Assembly (NCBI RefSeq): GCF_002814235.1
Contig: NZ_PHSU01000031.1
Span: 124,001-188,000 of the forward strand
Source of the DNA: Pseudomonas sp. QS1027
GTDB lineage: Bacteria; Pseudomonadota; Gammaproteobacteria; Pseudomonadales; Pseudomonadaceae
Direction: 5' to 3'
DNA length: 64,000 nt
Shown: positions 43,332 through 51,684 of the stretch, in pieces
Layout: the number at the start of each line of letters is the position of its first letter
Numbering within the stretch: position 1 is the stretch's first letter
Notes under the pieces: generated by a model
What the model was told of the DNA's origin: nothing
Database searches by the model: none
The model's input: only the letters and a program-made list of their open reading frames with translations
Position numbers and translations under genes: made by a program

Positions 43332-44543
43332 ATGTTGTTCGCCAATCCAAACGCAACCCGTGAGACCTACCCCGATGCCCTGAAAAGCATCATGAGTGTC
43401 GAGAAGGCAGCGCAAAGTCGTGCCTGGCTGTCCCACTGGTCGCAACTGAATCACAGCACCACGCCACTCTATTCACTGCCCGATCTGGCCACGGAGCTGG
43501 GGGTCGCGCAGATTCTGCTCAAGGATGAATCGAAACGCTCGGAACTGGGCAGTTTCAAGGCCCTCGGCGCGCCGATTGCCCTGCTCCGCCTGATCCTGCG
43601 TCAGCTCCCGGAGCAGCGCTTCGAACCCCGGGAATTGTTAGCCGGGCAACACCGCCTGGCACTCCGCGATTTCACGGTGATCAGTGCCACTGACGGCAAC
43701 CACGGCCGCGCCTTGGCCGCGGCGGCCCAAAGTGTCGGTTGTCGCTGCGTCATCGTCCTCCATGCCAACGTCAGCCTTGAGCGCGAACAGGCGATTGCCG
43801 CCTACGGGGCCGAGATTGTCCGTATCAGCGGCAACTACGACCAGTCGGTGGCAGAAGCCGCGGCACTCGCTCAAAACAACGGATGGTGGGTGGTTTCCGA
43901 TACGTCCTACGAAGGTTACGAGGACATTCCTCGCGATGTGATGCAGGGTTACGGCACCCTCGCCGCCGAAATCATCGGAACACTCAACGGCAGCGCCTTC
44001 ACCCACGTATTCCTGCAAGGTGGCGTTGGCGGTCTGGCGGCCAGCATCACCAGTTATTTCTGGGAGTGGCAGGGTGAGCAACGTCCGAGCTTTATCGTCG
44101 TTGAGCCGGAGCAAGCGGACTGCTTGTATCAAAGTGCCGTGGCCGGCAAAGCCGCGAAGGCCAGCGGCTCGGTGGACTCGGTGATGGCTGGCCTTGCCTG
44201 TGGCGAAACCTCGCCCCTGGCCTGGAGGTTCCTGCAAGCCAGCGTCGACTTCTTCATGACCCTGCGCGACGACGAAGCGGTCAGTGCCATGCGGCGCCTG
44301 GCAACGGGCAGCCAGCGCGATATCCCGGTGGAAGCCGGCGAGTCGGCCGTGGCCGGGCTTGCAGGCCTGATAAGGCTTGTCGCATCGCCAAGCCTGGCCG
44401 CGAAGGTCGGTATCGACGCCCAGTCACGCATCCTGCTGATCAGCACCGAAGGGGCTACGGCTCCTGGGGTCTACGCCGAACTGGTGGGCGAATCCGCGGC
44501 TTCGGTTCGGAGCCGCCAGCAGGCGTGGTTGGCCAGCGCTTGA
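43332..44543 (+). CDS. Diaminopropionate ammonia-lyase (PLP, fold type II)
   Basis: A 403-aa enzyme that converts 2,3-diaminopropionate to pyruvate and two ammonia. It shows the YgeX pattern: LLKDESKRSELGSFKALGAP with the PLP lysine K76, SATDGNHGRALA binding the cofactor phosphate region, SYEGYEDIP, FLQGGVGGLAASI and STEGATAP. The AAGGAGT site 7 bases before the ATG at 43332 sets the start. It is 71 bp after the amidase gene and probably cotranscribed; E. coli likewise pairs ygeX with the M20 gene ygeY. Confidence 0.9.
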   Translation: MLFANPNATRETYPDALKSIMSVEKAAQSRAWLSHWSQLNHSTTPLYSLPDLATELGVAQILLKDESKRSELGSFKALGAPIALLRLILRQLPEQRFEPRELLAGQHRLALRDFTVISATDGNHGRALAAAAQSVGCRCVIVLHANVSLEREQAIAAYGAEIVRISGNYDQSVAEAAALAQNNGWWVVSDTSYEGYEDIPRDVMQGYGTLAAEIIGTLNGSAFTHVFLQGGVGGLAASITSYFWEWQGEQRPSFIVVEPEQADCLYQSAVAGKAAKASGSVDSVMAGLACGETSPLAWRFLQASVDFFMTLRDDEAVSAMRRLATGSQRDIPVEAGESAVAGLAGLIRLVASPSLAAKVGIDAQSRILLISTEGATAPGVYAELVGESAASVRSRQQAWLASA

Positions 44544-44551
44544 GCGGCGCC

Positions 44552-44570
44552 GACGCCGGTGCCTGGCGTC
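44552..44570. terminator. Stem-loop between the lyase gene and the diguanylate cyclase gene
   Basis: GACGCC-GGTGCCT-GGCGTC makes a 6-bp stem in the 32-bp gap between convergent genes. No T-run follows. Confidence 0.4.
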
Positions 44571-44575
44571 TCAGT

Positions 44576-46144
44576 TCAAGTCGTCGTATCCGATAGATGA
44601 TTGGAAATAACCGTCCGATTTCTACCACTGGTCTTGGCGACATAAAGTGCTTTGTCAGCGATATCGATCAAATTCTCCGGCGTGTCCGCTTTTGAACCGG
44701 ATAAAGCACTAATGCCCACGCTGATGGTGACGACCTTGGCTGGCGAGTCGTCATGTCGAATTGAACTGTTCTCCAGTTCCGTTCGAATTCTCTCGGCGAT
44801 AATAAAGGCGCCCACATAGTCTGTATTCGAAAGGACGATAGCAAACTCCTCGCCTCCGTACCGGGCGGCGAGATCGCCATCCCGAGTGATATTTTTCTTG
44901 ATGATGGTGCTCACCACCTTCAAACACTCATCACCTTGTACGTGACCGTAGTGGTCGTTGTATTTTTTAAACAGGTCCACATCGATCATGATCAGCGCAA
45001 CATCATCCGGTCTTCGTCTTGCCTTTCGGACTTCGGCACTGATAAACAAGTCGAACTTACGACGATTCGGCAGGCCCGTCAGGCTATCCTCGAGCGCCAG
45101 TTGCCCGAGTGCCTTGTTGGCCTCGATATAATTTTTCTCAGAGCGCTGCAATTCCTTTTGTACCTGAATCTGCTGGCCCATCAGCTTTATCAGCCGATAG
45201 CCCAGGAAACTGAGAATCAGGAGTAGCACCGAGGATATAAGAAAGCTGGCAAAGGATTCACTACGCCAATCGGCCAGTATTTCACTCTTGTCAAAGGCCG
45301 CGATCACGACCAGCGGGTAGCCGTTGACCCGCTGAAAGCTGATGACCCGCTCAACCTTGTCAATAAACGACTTTATGGTAGCGCTGCCCGAACTGATCTC
45401 GGGCCTCAGCAACGCAAAGACTTCCCCTTTTGAAATATCGGTGCCGATATCAGCATCGTGAAAAGGTTTGCGTACGACAATATGCCCTGTGGAGGAAGCC
45501 AGATTGATCAGGCCATTTTCTCCCATGTCGATGCCGTCATAGAGACTGAGAAAATATTTAAGATAGATTGTGGCTATCGTCACGCCAGCAAAACTGCCAT
45601 CCGGATGGTTGAGCCGGCGCGAGATGGTCATGACCCATTCGTTGGTTGAACGACTGCGTATGGAGGGGCCAATATAGGGCGCGGAGCTGGTATGGTCGCG
45701 ATGGTAGATAAAATAGTCGCGATCCGAATTGTTAACGCCGAGCGGGGTTGCGCCGTTTGAGTTGAATAACCAGCGGCCCTGCTCGTCATAAATAAAAAAA
45801 CCATGGACCTGCGGCAGGCTTTTTTGTTGGTTTTTCAGTATCCCCCCCAACCTTTCCAGGGTCTGCGCCCCCGTGCCTTCCACTTCCACCTGCCCCTGAA
45901 TACCCAATATCACGGTGTCGGCTTGAGTCAGTGTCGCCGCGATACTGGATGACAAGGCCTTGGAAAGGTTTGACATCTGGATCTCTTTGTCATGCAAGTG
46001 GTACTCCAAAGAGTTGAACATCCCCCAGATGCTGATCGCGATCAATGAGATACAGACCGCTGCCACAAAAAGCACCACATGGCTGAGCTTGAGTTTGGCA
46101 TCTGCCCACTCGGCCTTAAGAAACGAGGTCGCCTTTGTGATCAT
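44576..46144 (-). CDS. Membrane-bound diguanylate cyclase (Cache-GGDEF)
   Basis: A 522-aa c-di-GMP synthase. TM1 (about 22-43), a periplasmic double-Cache-like sensor, TM2 (about 305-325), a short coiled coil, then a GGDEF domain with active-site GGEEF near residue 430. RDGD five residues before it is an intact RxxD inhibitory I-site, so the enzyme should be product-inhibited. DSLTGLPNRRKFD opens the domain. The gene is visibly less GC-rich than its neighbours, which may indicate later acquisition. It faces the diaminopropionate-lyase gene and has no operon partner. c-di-GMP could influence the amyloid or other biofilm genes, but no link is visible. Confidence 0.93.
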   Translation of the reverse strand: MITKATSFLKAEWADAKLKLSHVVLFVAAVCISLIAISIWGMFNSLEYHLHDKEIQMSNLSKALSSSIAATLTQADTVILGIQGQVEVEGTGAQTLERLGGILKNQQKSLPQVHGFFIYDEQGRWLFNSNGATPLGVNNSDRDYFIYHRDHTSSAPYIGPSIRSRSTNEWVMTISRRLNHPDGSFAGVTIATIYLKYFLSLYDGIDMGENGLINLASSTGHIVVRKPFHDADIGTDISKGEVFALLRPEISSGSATIKSFIDKVERVISFQRVNGYPLVVIAAFDKSEILADWRSESFASFLISSVLLLILSFLGYRLIKLMGQQIQVQKELQRSEKNYIEANKALGQLALEDSLTGLPNRRKFDLFISAEVRKARRRPDDVALIMIDVDLFKKYNDHYGHVQGDECLKVVSTIIKKNITRDGDLAARYGGEEFAIVLSNTDYVGAFIIAERIRTELENSSIRHDDSPAKVVTISVGISALSGSKADTPENLIDIADKALYVAKTSGRNRTVISNHLSDTTT

Positions 46145-46247
46145 GAAACCCTTTCCCTGTGGTTGGAATGACGATCTGTAGTTTATGCGATTTTCACGGA
46201 TACCTCATATTTCTGACAATGAGATGCACTCACGACGTCAGCCCCCT

Positions 46248-47516
46248 TCAGGGTAGGCCCAAACCGTTACGCCCGATGGCATTCAACTGCTCAAACGTGA
46301 AGCGGTCTTTCCAGGCGGTTTCGTAGTGTTCCGGGGGGAAATCATCCGGTGATTCACCGGCCTCGAACGCTCGGCAAACGTCCTTGGCATATTTGAGGTT
46401 TTTCGGGCACATCGGGGCGGCAGGCACATACATGACGTTCCCCCAGCCCTCTTGGCTCTGCACTGGCGCGACACTATGGATAACGTCGCAATGCCACCAG
46501 ACCGAGTCCCCTGCCTGCACATCGGGGATCGGCGTCAGCCCTTGAACCAGCAGCGGATGCCACTTTTGCGAAACCGGCAGTACCTTGCCCGGCGCGACGC
46601 CACACAGCTCGTCCTCCGGCACATCATTGAGCAAAGGGCGCAGGAGCATGTAGGCCATGGCTTTGGGGATCGGCAAGGTATGCAGCACACCTTGATCAGC
46701 GCGCATATCCGATAAGGCGGTCCAGCCCTGAAAGGTTCTGAATGCAGAGCATTTCACCGTGTCCTTGTAGGCGTACTCATCGACCTCGGTACGATACGCG
46801 GCATCCCAAGGGTCGTAAGCCTTGAAATCATTGCGGTAGATCTTATCGAACACCTTCAAGTAGGCAGGATGCAGCCAGCGCTCCAACGCGCCCGAGTCGG
46901 TATGCGGCCCCAACCCCCTGGAAGTGGTGCCGGGTGGACGACGGCGCACGCGATCCGGGTAAAGTGCGTTGATCTGCGGGTTGAACCATTGCTGGCCGTG
47001 GGAATGAATTTTCCATAAGCGGTTCAGAAACGACTGCGCGGTGCCCATGCGCACATCCTGGCGCAGTTGCATCTGAGAGGCCGACCAATAGATCGGAAAA
47101 ATCTCCGGCCGCGAGGCATCAAGGTTGCCAAAGAACTGATCGACCGGCCCGCGATAGACCCGGTCGAAGTCGTTCTTGTCCAAGTACGCCAGAAGGCCTT
47201 TGTCCCATGCCAGGACTTGCTCTCTGGGGAAGTGATTCCTGATCACCAGACAGCCCCGGCGCTTGATCCCCGCCAGTTGTGCCTCGGTCACCGCACCCGC
47301 GGCGATGGCCTCGAACTCGAGGACCGGCCACCCGGAACCGGTCAGCGCCTCCTGTTCCTTGATCGAGGCGATCTCGGCCACAATGAACGCGCTGACTTCG
47401 GCAAACAAGGACTCCACATCGCCTATCTGTGCGCGCAACGTCTTTTTCATTTTGACGACGCTGTCCTTGTAGTTTTCCGGGAGAGTCGCGCTTTCGAATG
47501 CTTGATACTGATTCAT
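46248..47516 (-). CDS. DUF1479 (YbiU-like) putative Fe(II)/2-oxoglutarate-type dioxygenase
   Basis: A 422-aa DUF1479 protein. The HxD pair in LGPHTDSGALERW (about residue 205) and a distal His in WWHCDVIHSVAPV (about 348) form a plausible 2-His-1-carboxylate iron site on a double-stranded beta-helix, as in 2-oxoglutarate oxygenases; the activity of the family is not established to my knowledge. The start is the ATG at 47516 with an AGGTG site. An AraC-type gene lies 156 bp upstream on the same strand and may control it. Confidence 0.85.
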   Translation of the reverse strand: MNQYQAFESATLPENYKDSVVKMKKTLRAQIGDVESLFAEVSAFIVAEIASIKEQEALTGSGWPVLEFEAIAAGAVTEAQLAGIKRRGCLVIRNHFPREQVLAWDKGLLAYLDKNDFDRVYRGPVDQFFGNLDASRPEIFPIYWSASQMQLRQDVRMGTAQSFLNRLWKIHSHGQQWFNPQINALYPDRVRRRPPGTTSRGLGPHTDSGALERWLHPAYLKVFDKIYRNDFKAYDPWDAAYRTEVDEYAYKDTVKCSAFRTFQGWTALSDMRADQGVLHTLPIPKAMAYMLLRPLLNDVPEDELCGVAPGKVLPVSQKWHPLLVQGLTPIPDVQAGDSVWWHCDVIHSVAPVQSQEGWGNVMYVPAAPMCPKNLKYAKDVCRAFEAGESPDDFPPEHYETAWKDRFTFEQLNAIGRNGLGLP

Positions 47517-47672
47517 GAAACACCTGCGTCTTATTGTTCGTACAGGCATGAAAACATTGGGGGGTGCCTGGCGGCAGTCTCATTTCAAGCGTTGAGTAAT
47601 ACGATTCTGGCTTCTTTCCTCGTGCCTATGGAGCCATTCGATTAACGACCTGATGGGGCGCCACGGGCAGGC

Positions 47673-48545
47673 TTATTGGAAATGGTGCCCGTGCTGGCGT
47701 CGAAACTCCGAAGGGGTCATGCCCTTTTGCGCCTTGAACTGCCGGTTGAAGAGCGCTTGGGACGAGTACCCCACCTGCTCGGCAATCATCGAAACGGCCA
47801 CATTGCCCTGCATCAACAACGCGCAGGCGTGTCCGACGCGCAGCCGGACGATGTAGTCCAGCACCGTACACCGCGTGTGCTTCCTGAACATGCGATGGAA
47901 AGCTGAAACACTGACGCAGGCCATCTCCGCCAACACTGAAAGACTCAGCGCGCTCGCGTAGTGGCCGTGAATGTAATCGAGGGCCCGATGGATACGAGCA
48001 TCTTCGGTGACGGGATTGAAGGCCTGAGTGCTGCTGGCGGGGGCAATTGTCTCGGCATTCACATCCCGGGCAAGCCGGTTCAGCACCGTCAGCAGTGAGA
48101 CCAGGCGTTGCGAAGCGTCCTGATCCACCATCGCCTCGATGATCGGGCGCAATTCGCCAGAAGCCGCGTCACTGAAACGCAGGGCATTCTGAGCGGCGGC
48201 CAACAAGGCGCGAATCGCCGCCATCTCCGGACACAGCGTGACCAGAGCCTGCGCCCAAGCCTCGGAAAACCAGATGACCAAGGCAATATGCGGTTCCGCC
48301 GGATCAATACGCTCGGCGGAAGACCAGCTATGCGGGACGTTAGGACCGATCAGGACCAGATCGCCATCGTCGTACAGCGCGACATCATTGCTGATATAGC
48401 GGTGACCTCGGCTGTTCAGCGTGAGGGTCAGTTCGTACTCCGGATGGTGATGCCACTCAAACGGTATCGCCTGCGCAAGGCGCCTGTTCAGCAAGGTCCA
48501 GGAAGTATCCGCTGCGCTGGGCACCTTCTCGAAGCTGGGTTTCAT
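47673..48545 (-). CDS. AraC-family transcriptional regulator
   Basis: A 290-aa protein with an N-terminal cupin-like domain (FEWHHHPEYELTLTLNSRGHRYI, GDLVLIGPNVPHSW) and a C-terminal AraC DNA-binding domain (LSLSVLAEMACVSVSAFHRMFRKHT..., VSMIAEQVGYSSQALFNRQFKAQKGMTPSEFRR). The start at 48545 (MKPSFEKVP) is chosen from the family N-terminus. The DUF1479 gene downstream in the same direction is the most plausible target. Confidence 0.88.
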   Translation of the reverse strand: MKPSFEKVPSAADTSWTLLNRRLAQAIPFEWHHHPEYELTLTLNSRGHRYISNDVALYDDGDLVLIGPNVPHSWSSAERIDPAEPHIALVIWFSEAWAQALVTLCPEMAAIRALLAAAQNALRFSDAASGELRPIIEAMVDQDASQRLVSLLTVLNRLARDVNAETIAPASSTQAFNPVTEDARIHRALDYIHGHYASALSLSVLAEMACVSVSAFHRMFRKHTRCTVLDYIVRLRVGHACALLMQGNVAVSMIAEQVGYSSQALFNRQFKAQKGMTPSEFRRQHGHHFQ

Positions 48546-48631
48546 GAACCGATACTGCCTTGCAGGGAAGTGAGCACGCCACAATCGTACCATCGAGCGT
48601 CATGAGTCACACTTCCCGCAGGCGTTGCGGC

Positions 48632-49444
48632 TTACGACGACCTGACAGGTGCCTGAACGAGGGCGGGGTATTCATCGACACTGTCGGGCCAAGGCGTCAA
48701 CACCTGGAAGCCGTCGTCGGTGACTGCCACCATATGCTCCCACTGGGCCGAGAGGGTTTGATCCTTGGTCACCACGGTCCAGCCATCGCTCAAGGTTTTC
48801 ACATGGCGTTTGCCGGCATTGAGCATGGGTTCGATGGTGAAAATCATCCCGGCTTTGAGTGCCAGGCCCTGACCCGGATAGCCGTAATGCAGGACCTGTG
48901 GCTCGTCGTGGTAGATCTTGCCGATACCATGGCCGCAGTACTCGCGGACCACGCTGAAGCCGTCGCGCTCGGCAACGCTCTGAATCGCGTGACCAATGTC
49001 CCCCAGCGTCGCGCCGGGACGAACCACGCGAATACCGGCGCACATGGCCTCATACGTGGTCTTGACCAGACGTCGAGCCTGCGGGCTCGGCTCGCCGACG
49101 AAGTACATGCGGCTGGTGTCGCCGTACCAGCCATCCTTGACCACGGCGATGTCGATATTGACGATATCGCCATCCTTCAGCGCCTTGGCCGAAGGAATGC
49201 CATGGCAGACCACCTCGTTGACGGAGGCGCACACGGTTTTCGGGAAGCCGTGATAACCGACATTACCGGGAATGGCCTTCTGCACATTGACGATGTAGTC
49301 GTGGCAAAGCTGATCCAGCTCGTCAGTGGTGACCCCGGCCTTGACGTGGGGCGTGATCATGGCCAGCACCTCGGCGGCCAGTTTGCCCGCCGTGCCGGAC
49401 AGGGCTATTTCCGCCTGGGTATTGATCTTGACGTTGGTTTTCAT
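48632..49444 (-). CDS. map: Type I methionine aminopeptidase
   Basis: A 270-aa type I methionyl aminopeptidase, removing initiator Met from nascent proteins. All five metal ligands are present: D98 (NIDIA), D109 (GDTS), H172 (CGHGIG), E205 (FTIEPM) and E236 (QWEHM), and CHGIPSAK supplies the substrate-site His. The ATG at 49444 overlaps the stop of the ParD-like gene (ATGA), so the two are translationally coupled. It is not in the rpsB-tsf neighbourhood where the housekeeping map gene usually lies and is probably a second copy with a special role. Confidence 0.93.
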   Translation of the reverse strand: MKTNVKINTQAEIALSGTAGKLAAEVLAMITPHVKAGVTTDELDQLCHDYIVNVQKAIPGNVGYHGFPKTVCASVNEVVCHGIPSAKALKDGDIVNIDIAVVKDGWYGDTSRMYFVGEPSPQARRLVKTTYEAMCAGIRVVRPGATLGDIGHAIQSVAERDGFSVVREYCGHGIGKIYHDEPQVLHYGYPGQGLALKAGMIFTIEPMLNAGKRHVKTLSDGWTVVTKDQTLSAQWEHMVAVTDDGFQVLTPWPDSVDEYPALVQAPVRSS

Positions 49445-49707
49445 TGCTGGGCTCCTGGTGCCGCGTGAACCTGAGAGCCCCGGGAAAGATCCGCAAGCGC
49501 GCACAGCTGTTTCAAATCGAGGCCACCTGCCAGTTCGGCACGAATCAACAGGCGGCTGATATCGCGGTGATCCAGATCGGGATACAACTCGGCAAGCATG
49601 CCGATGCGCATCCAATGCTCGGCCTGGGCATTGATCGAACGACTCAAGGCGTCGCTGGCGACGCGCAGATGCTCATGCATACCCTCTGAAATTTTTACAA
49701 TGCCCAT
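49441..49707 (-). CDS. ParD-like antitoxin-family protein coupled to map
   Basis: An 88-aa protein of the ParD-like family: MGIVKISEGMHEHLRVASDALSRSINAQAEHWMRIGML resembles a ribbon-helix-helix segment, followed by HRDISRLLIRAELAGG. The C-terminal tail is Ala/Gln-rich. The ATG at 49707 is preferred over an in-frame TTG at 49719. No ParE-type toxin is adjacent; instead the next, four-base-overlapping gene encodes methionine aminopeptidase. The upstream region (49708-49760) is strongly AT-rich and probably contains the promoter. A regulatory or inhibitor role toward Map is a guess. Confidence 0.8.
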   Translation of the reverse strand: MGIVKISEGMHEHLRVASDALSRSINAQAEHWMRIGMLAELYPDLDHRDISRLLIRAELAGGLDLKQLCALADLSRGSQVHAAPGAQQ

Positions 49708-49872
49708 CGACTCGTCCAATATGAAATATATATGAATCGTATACTAGTCGATAACGGCGCAAGATCGCAATTTCATTGCACTAGACGCGGACAAGGCAGC
49801 CGGACAACTTGAACGGCAGTTCACTCCTACAGGCACACCCACCGGGGTTGCCGGCGGGGAAACCCAAGCGAC

Positions 49873-50757
49873 CTAGAAGCGTGCCTCATCAAGATCGGCG
49901 ATCAGCAGCGGGCCCGTCGGATGCCAACCCAGGCGTGCTTGTGTCTGGGCGCTGGAAGCCGGCATATCCAGGCCGACGAATATCTGCAGCCAGCCAAAAT
50001 GCCCCGCCGCTTCCTGAGCGGTGATCGAAACGACCGGCAACTTTAGCCCTCGACCAATGGCTTCGGCTATTTCGCGGCTGCTGATCCCTTCTTCACCGAC
50101 GGCGTGATAACGCGCGCCCGGCTCGCCTTTCTCCAAGGCCAGGCGGTACAGACGTGCGGCATCGAAGAGATGGCCCGCCGGCCAACGGTTACGGCCTTCA
50201 CCCACATACGCCGAGACGCCCTTTTCACGAGCGACGGCCACAAGCGGTGTGATAAGGCCCTGTTTGAGTGGGTTGTGGACTTGGGGTAATCGCACCACCG
50301 ACACGTTGACGCCGGCTTCCAACAAGACATTTCCCGCCAGTTCGGACGCGACGCGTGGATTGGGATGGTTGGTATTGCAAACATCTTCGGTCGCCAGCAC
50401 CCCGTCTGCGGAGCTGCCCAACCCGGTCCCGGAGGTAATGATCAGCGGGCGGTCGGAACCGACGAGCGCAGAGCCGAGGGCCTCGATCGCACGCCTGTCC
50501 TTCTCGCAGTTGGCGACAAACCTCGAGAAATCATGGTCGAAAGCCGTATGGATAACACCGTCGGCCTTCGCCGCACCGGCGCGTAGGCTCTCGGGGTCCT
50601 CCAAATGGCCGCGATGCACTTCAGCCCCTGCGTCAAGCAGAGCTTGTGCGCCCGCATCCGAACGGGCCATGCCAATCACCTCGTGCCCGGCCTTGAGCAG
50701 TTCAGGAACAATGGCCGAACCGATAAAACCGGTCGCGCCTGTCAGAAATATTCGCAT
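49873..50757 (-). CDS. NAD(P)-dependent epimerase/dehydratase-like (extended SDR)
   Basis: A 294-aa Rossmann-fold protein of the extended/atypical SDR group. The nucleotide motif is GATGFIG (7-13). ITSGTGLG stands where the catalytic Ser of SDRs is usually found, but a clear YxxxK is not evident, so it may be an atypical member. The start at 50757 has an AGGAG site. It is divergent from an XRE regulator gene across about 100 bp, which is a common SDR/MmyB-type regulator pairing and suggests mutual regulation. The region 49720-49872 shows no gene. Confidence 0.85.
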   Translation of the reverse strand: MRIFLTGATGFIGSAIVPELLKAGHEVIGMARSDAGAQALLDAGAEVHRGHLEDPESLRAGAAKADGVIHTAFDHDFSRFVANCEKDRRAIEALGSALVGSDRPLIITSGTGLGSSADGVLATEDVCNTNHPNPRVASELAGNVLLEAGVNVSVVRLPQVHNPLKQGLITPLVAVAREKGVSAYVGEGRNRWPAGHLFDAARLYRLALEKGEPGARYHAVGEEGISSREIAEAIGRGLKLPVVSITAQEAAGHFGWLQIFVGLDMPASSAQTQARLGWHPTGPLLIADLDEARF

Positions 50758-50856
50758 AGCAGAGTCTCCTGGATGGTTTCCCATTCACTATCGGAGCATT
50801 CTCTATCCCGTTAAAGTAGTGACGTTATCCTATTAAGATGACTAACAGGACTTCTC

Positions 50857-51684
50857 ATGTCAGCCAATACGGGCAGCTCTCTCGGGGATTTTCTAAGAAG
50901 CCGCCGGGCGCGTCTCGATCCTGCAAGCCTGGGGTATTCCGGACGCAGGCGCACACCCGGCCTGCGCCGGGAAGAAGTGGCCCAGCGGGCCAATATCAGC
51001 CCGACCTGGTACACGTGGCTGGAACAAGGACGTGGCGGCGCGCCGTCAGCCACGGTGTTGAATCGACTGGCCAGCGCCTTGATGCTCACGGAATCCGAGC
51101 GCGAGCACCTGTTCATGCTGGCGCTGGGACGGCCGCCCGAAGTCCGCTACAGGCCTGTTGAGGGCATCAATCCCCGGCTTCAGCGCCTGCTCGATTCGCT
51201 TCATGCCTGCCCGGCCATCATCAAGAGTGCCACCTGGGACATCATTGCCTGGAACCGGGCCGCCGCTGTCGTGCTGACGGACTACAGCACGCTGCCGGTT
51301 GGACAACGCAATATCCTGCGGTTCCTGTTCTGTGATCCGGCGGTCCGCGCCAAACAGCATGATTGGGAGAGTGTGGCGCGTTTTGTGGTCGGTGCGTTCA
51401 GAGCGGATGTGGCCCGCGCCGGGTTGGCATCCGAAGTCAGCGAACTGGTGGACGAGCTTTGCACCGTCAGCGCGGAATTCGCAGCGTTATGGCGCCATCA
51501 TGAAGTGCACGGTTACGCGGAGGGGGAAAGTGTAAAGCGCTTGCTGCACCCTGAACTGGGGCACATCGAACTGGAGCACTCGGCGTTTTCCATCGATGGT
51601 CGACCGGATCTGGGGATGATCGTCTATACCCCGATCGATGACAGCATGGCCGAAAAAATCAAGGCCCTGGTCGAGCGTGTCTAA
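50857..51684 (+). CDS. XRE-family regulator with MmyB-like ligand domain
   Basis: A 275-aa protein with an N-terminal Xre helix-turn-helix (LGDFLRSRRARLDP, TPGLRREEVAQRANISPTWYTWLEQGRGGAPSATVLNRLASAL) and a C-terminal MmyB-like, PAS-fold ligand domain (CPAIIKSATWDIIAWNRAAAVVL, ... HPELGHIELEHSAFSIDGRPDLGMIVYTP). An AGGA ribosome site precedes the ATG at 50857. It is divergent from the SDR gene, its probable target. The stop overlaps the convergent MocR-type gene stop by three bases. Confidence 0.9.
   Translation: MSANTGSSLGDFLRSRRARLDPASLGYSGRRRTPGLRREEVAQRANISPTWYTWLEQGRGGAPSATVLNRLASALMLTESEREHLFMLALGRPPEVRYRPVEGINPRLQRLLDSLHACPAIIKSATWDIIAWNRAAAVVLTDYSTLPVGQRNILRFLFCDPAVRAKQHDWESVARFVVGAFRADVARAGLASEVSELVDELCTVSAEFAALWRHHEVHGYAEGESVKRLLHPELGHIELEHSAFSIDGRPDLGMIVYTPIDDSMAEKIKALVERV

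Noticed and set aside
49720..49872. Short frame and possible small RNA between the ParD-like and SDR genes
   Set aside because: No start signals, promoter-terminator pair or stable structure that I could support.
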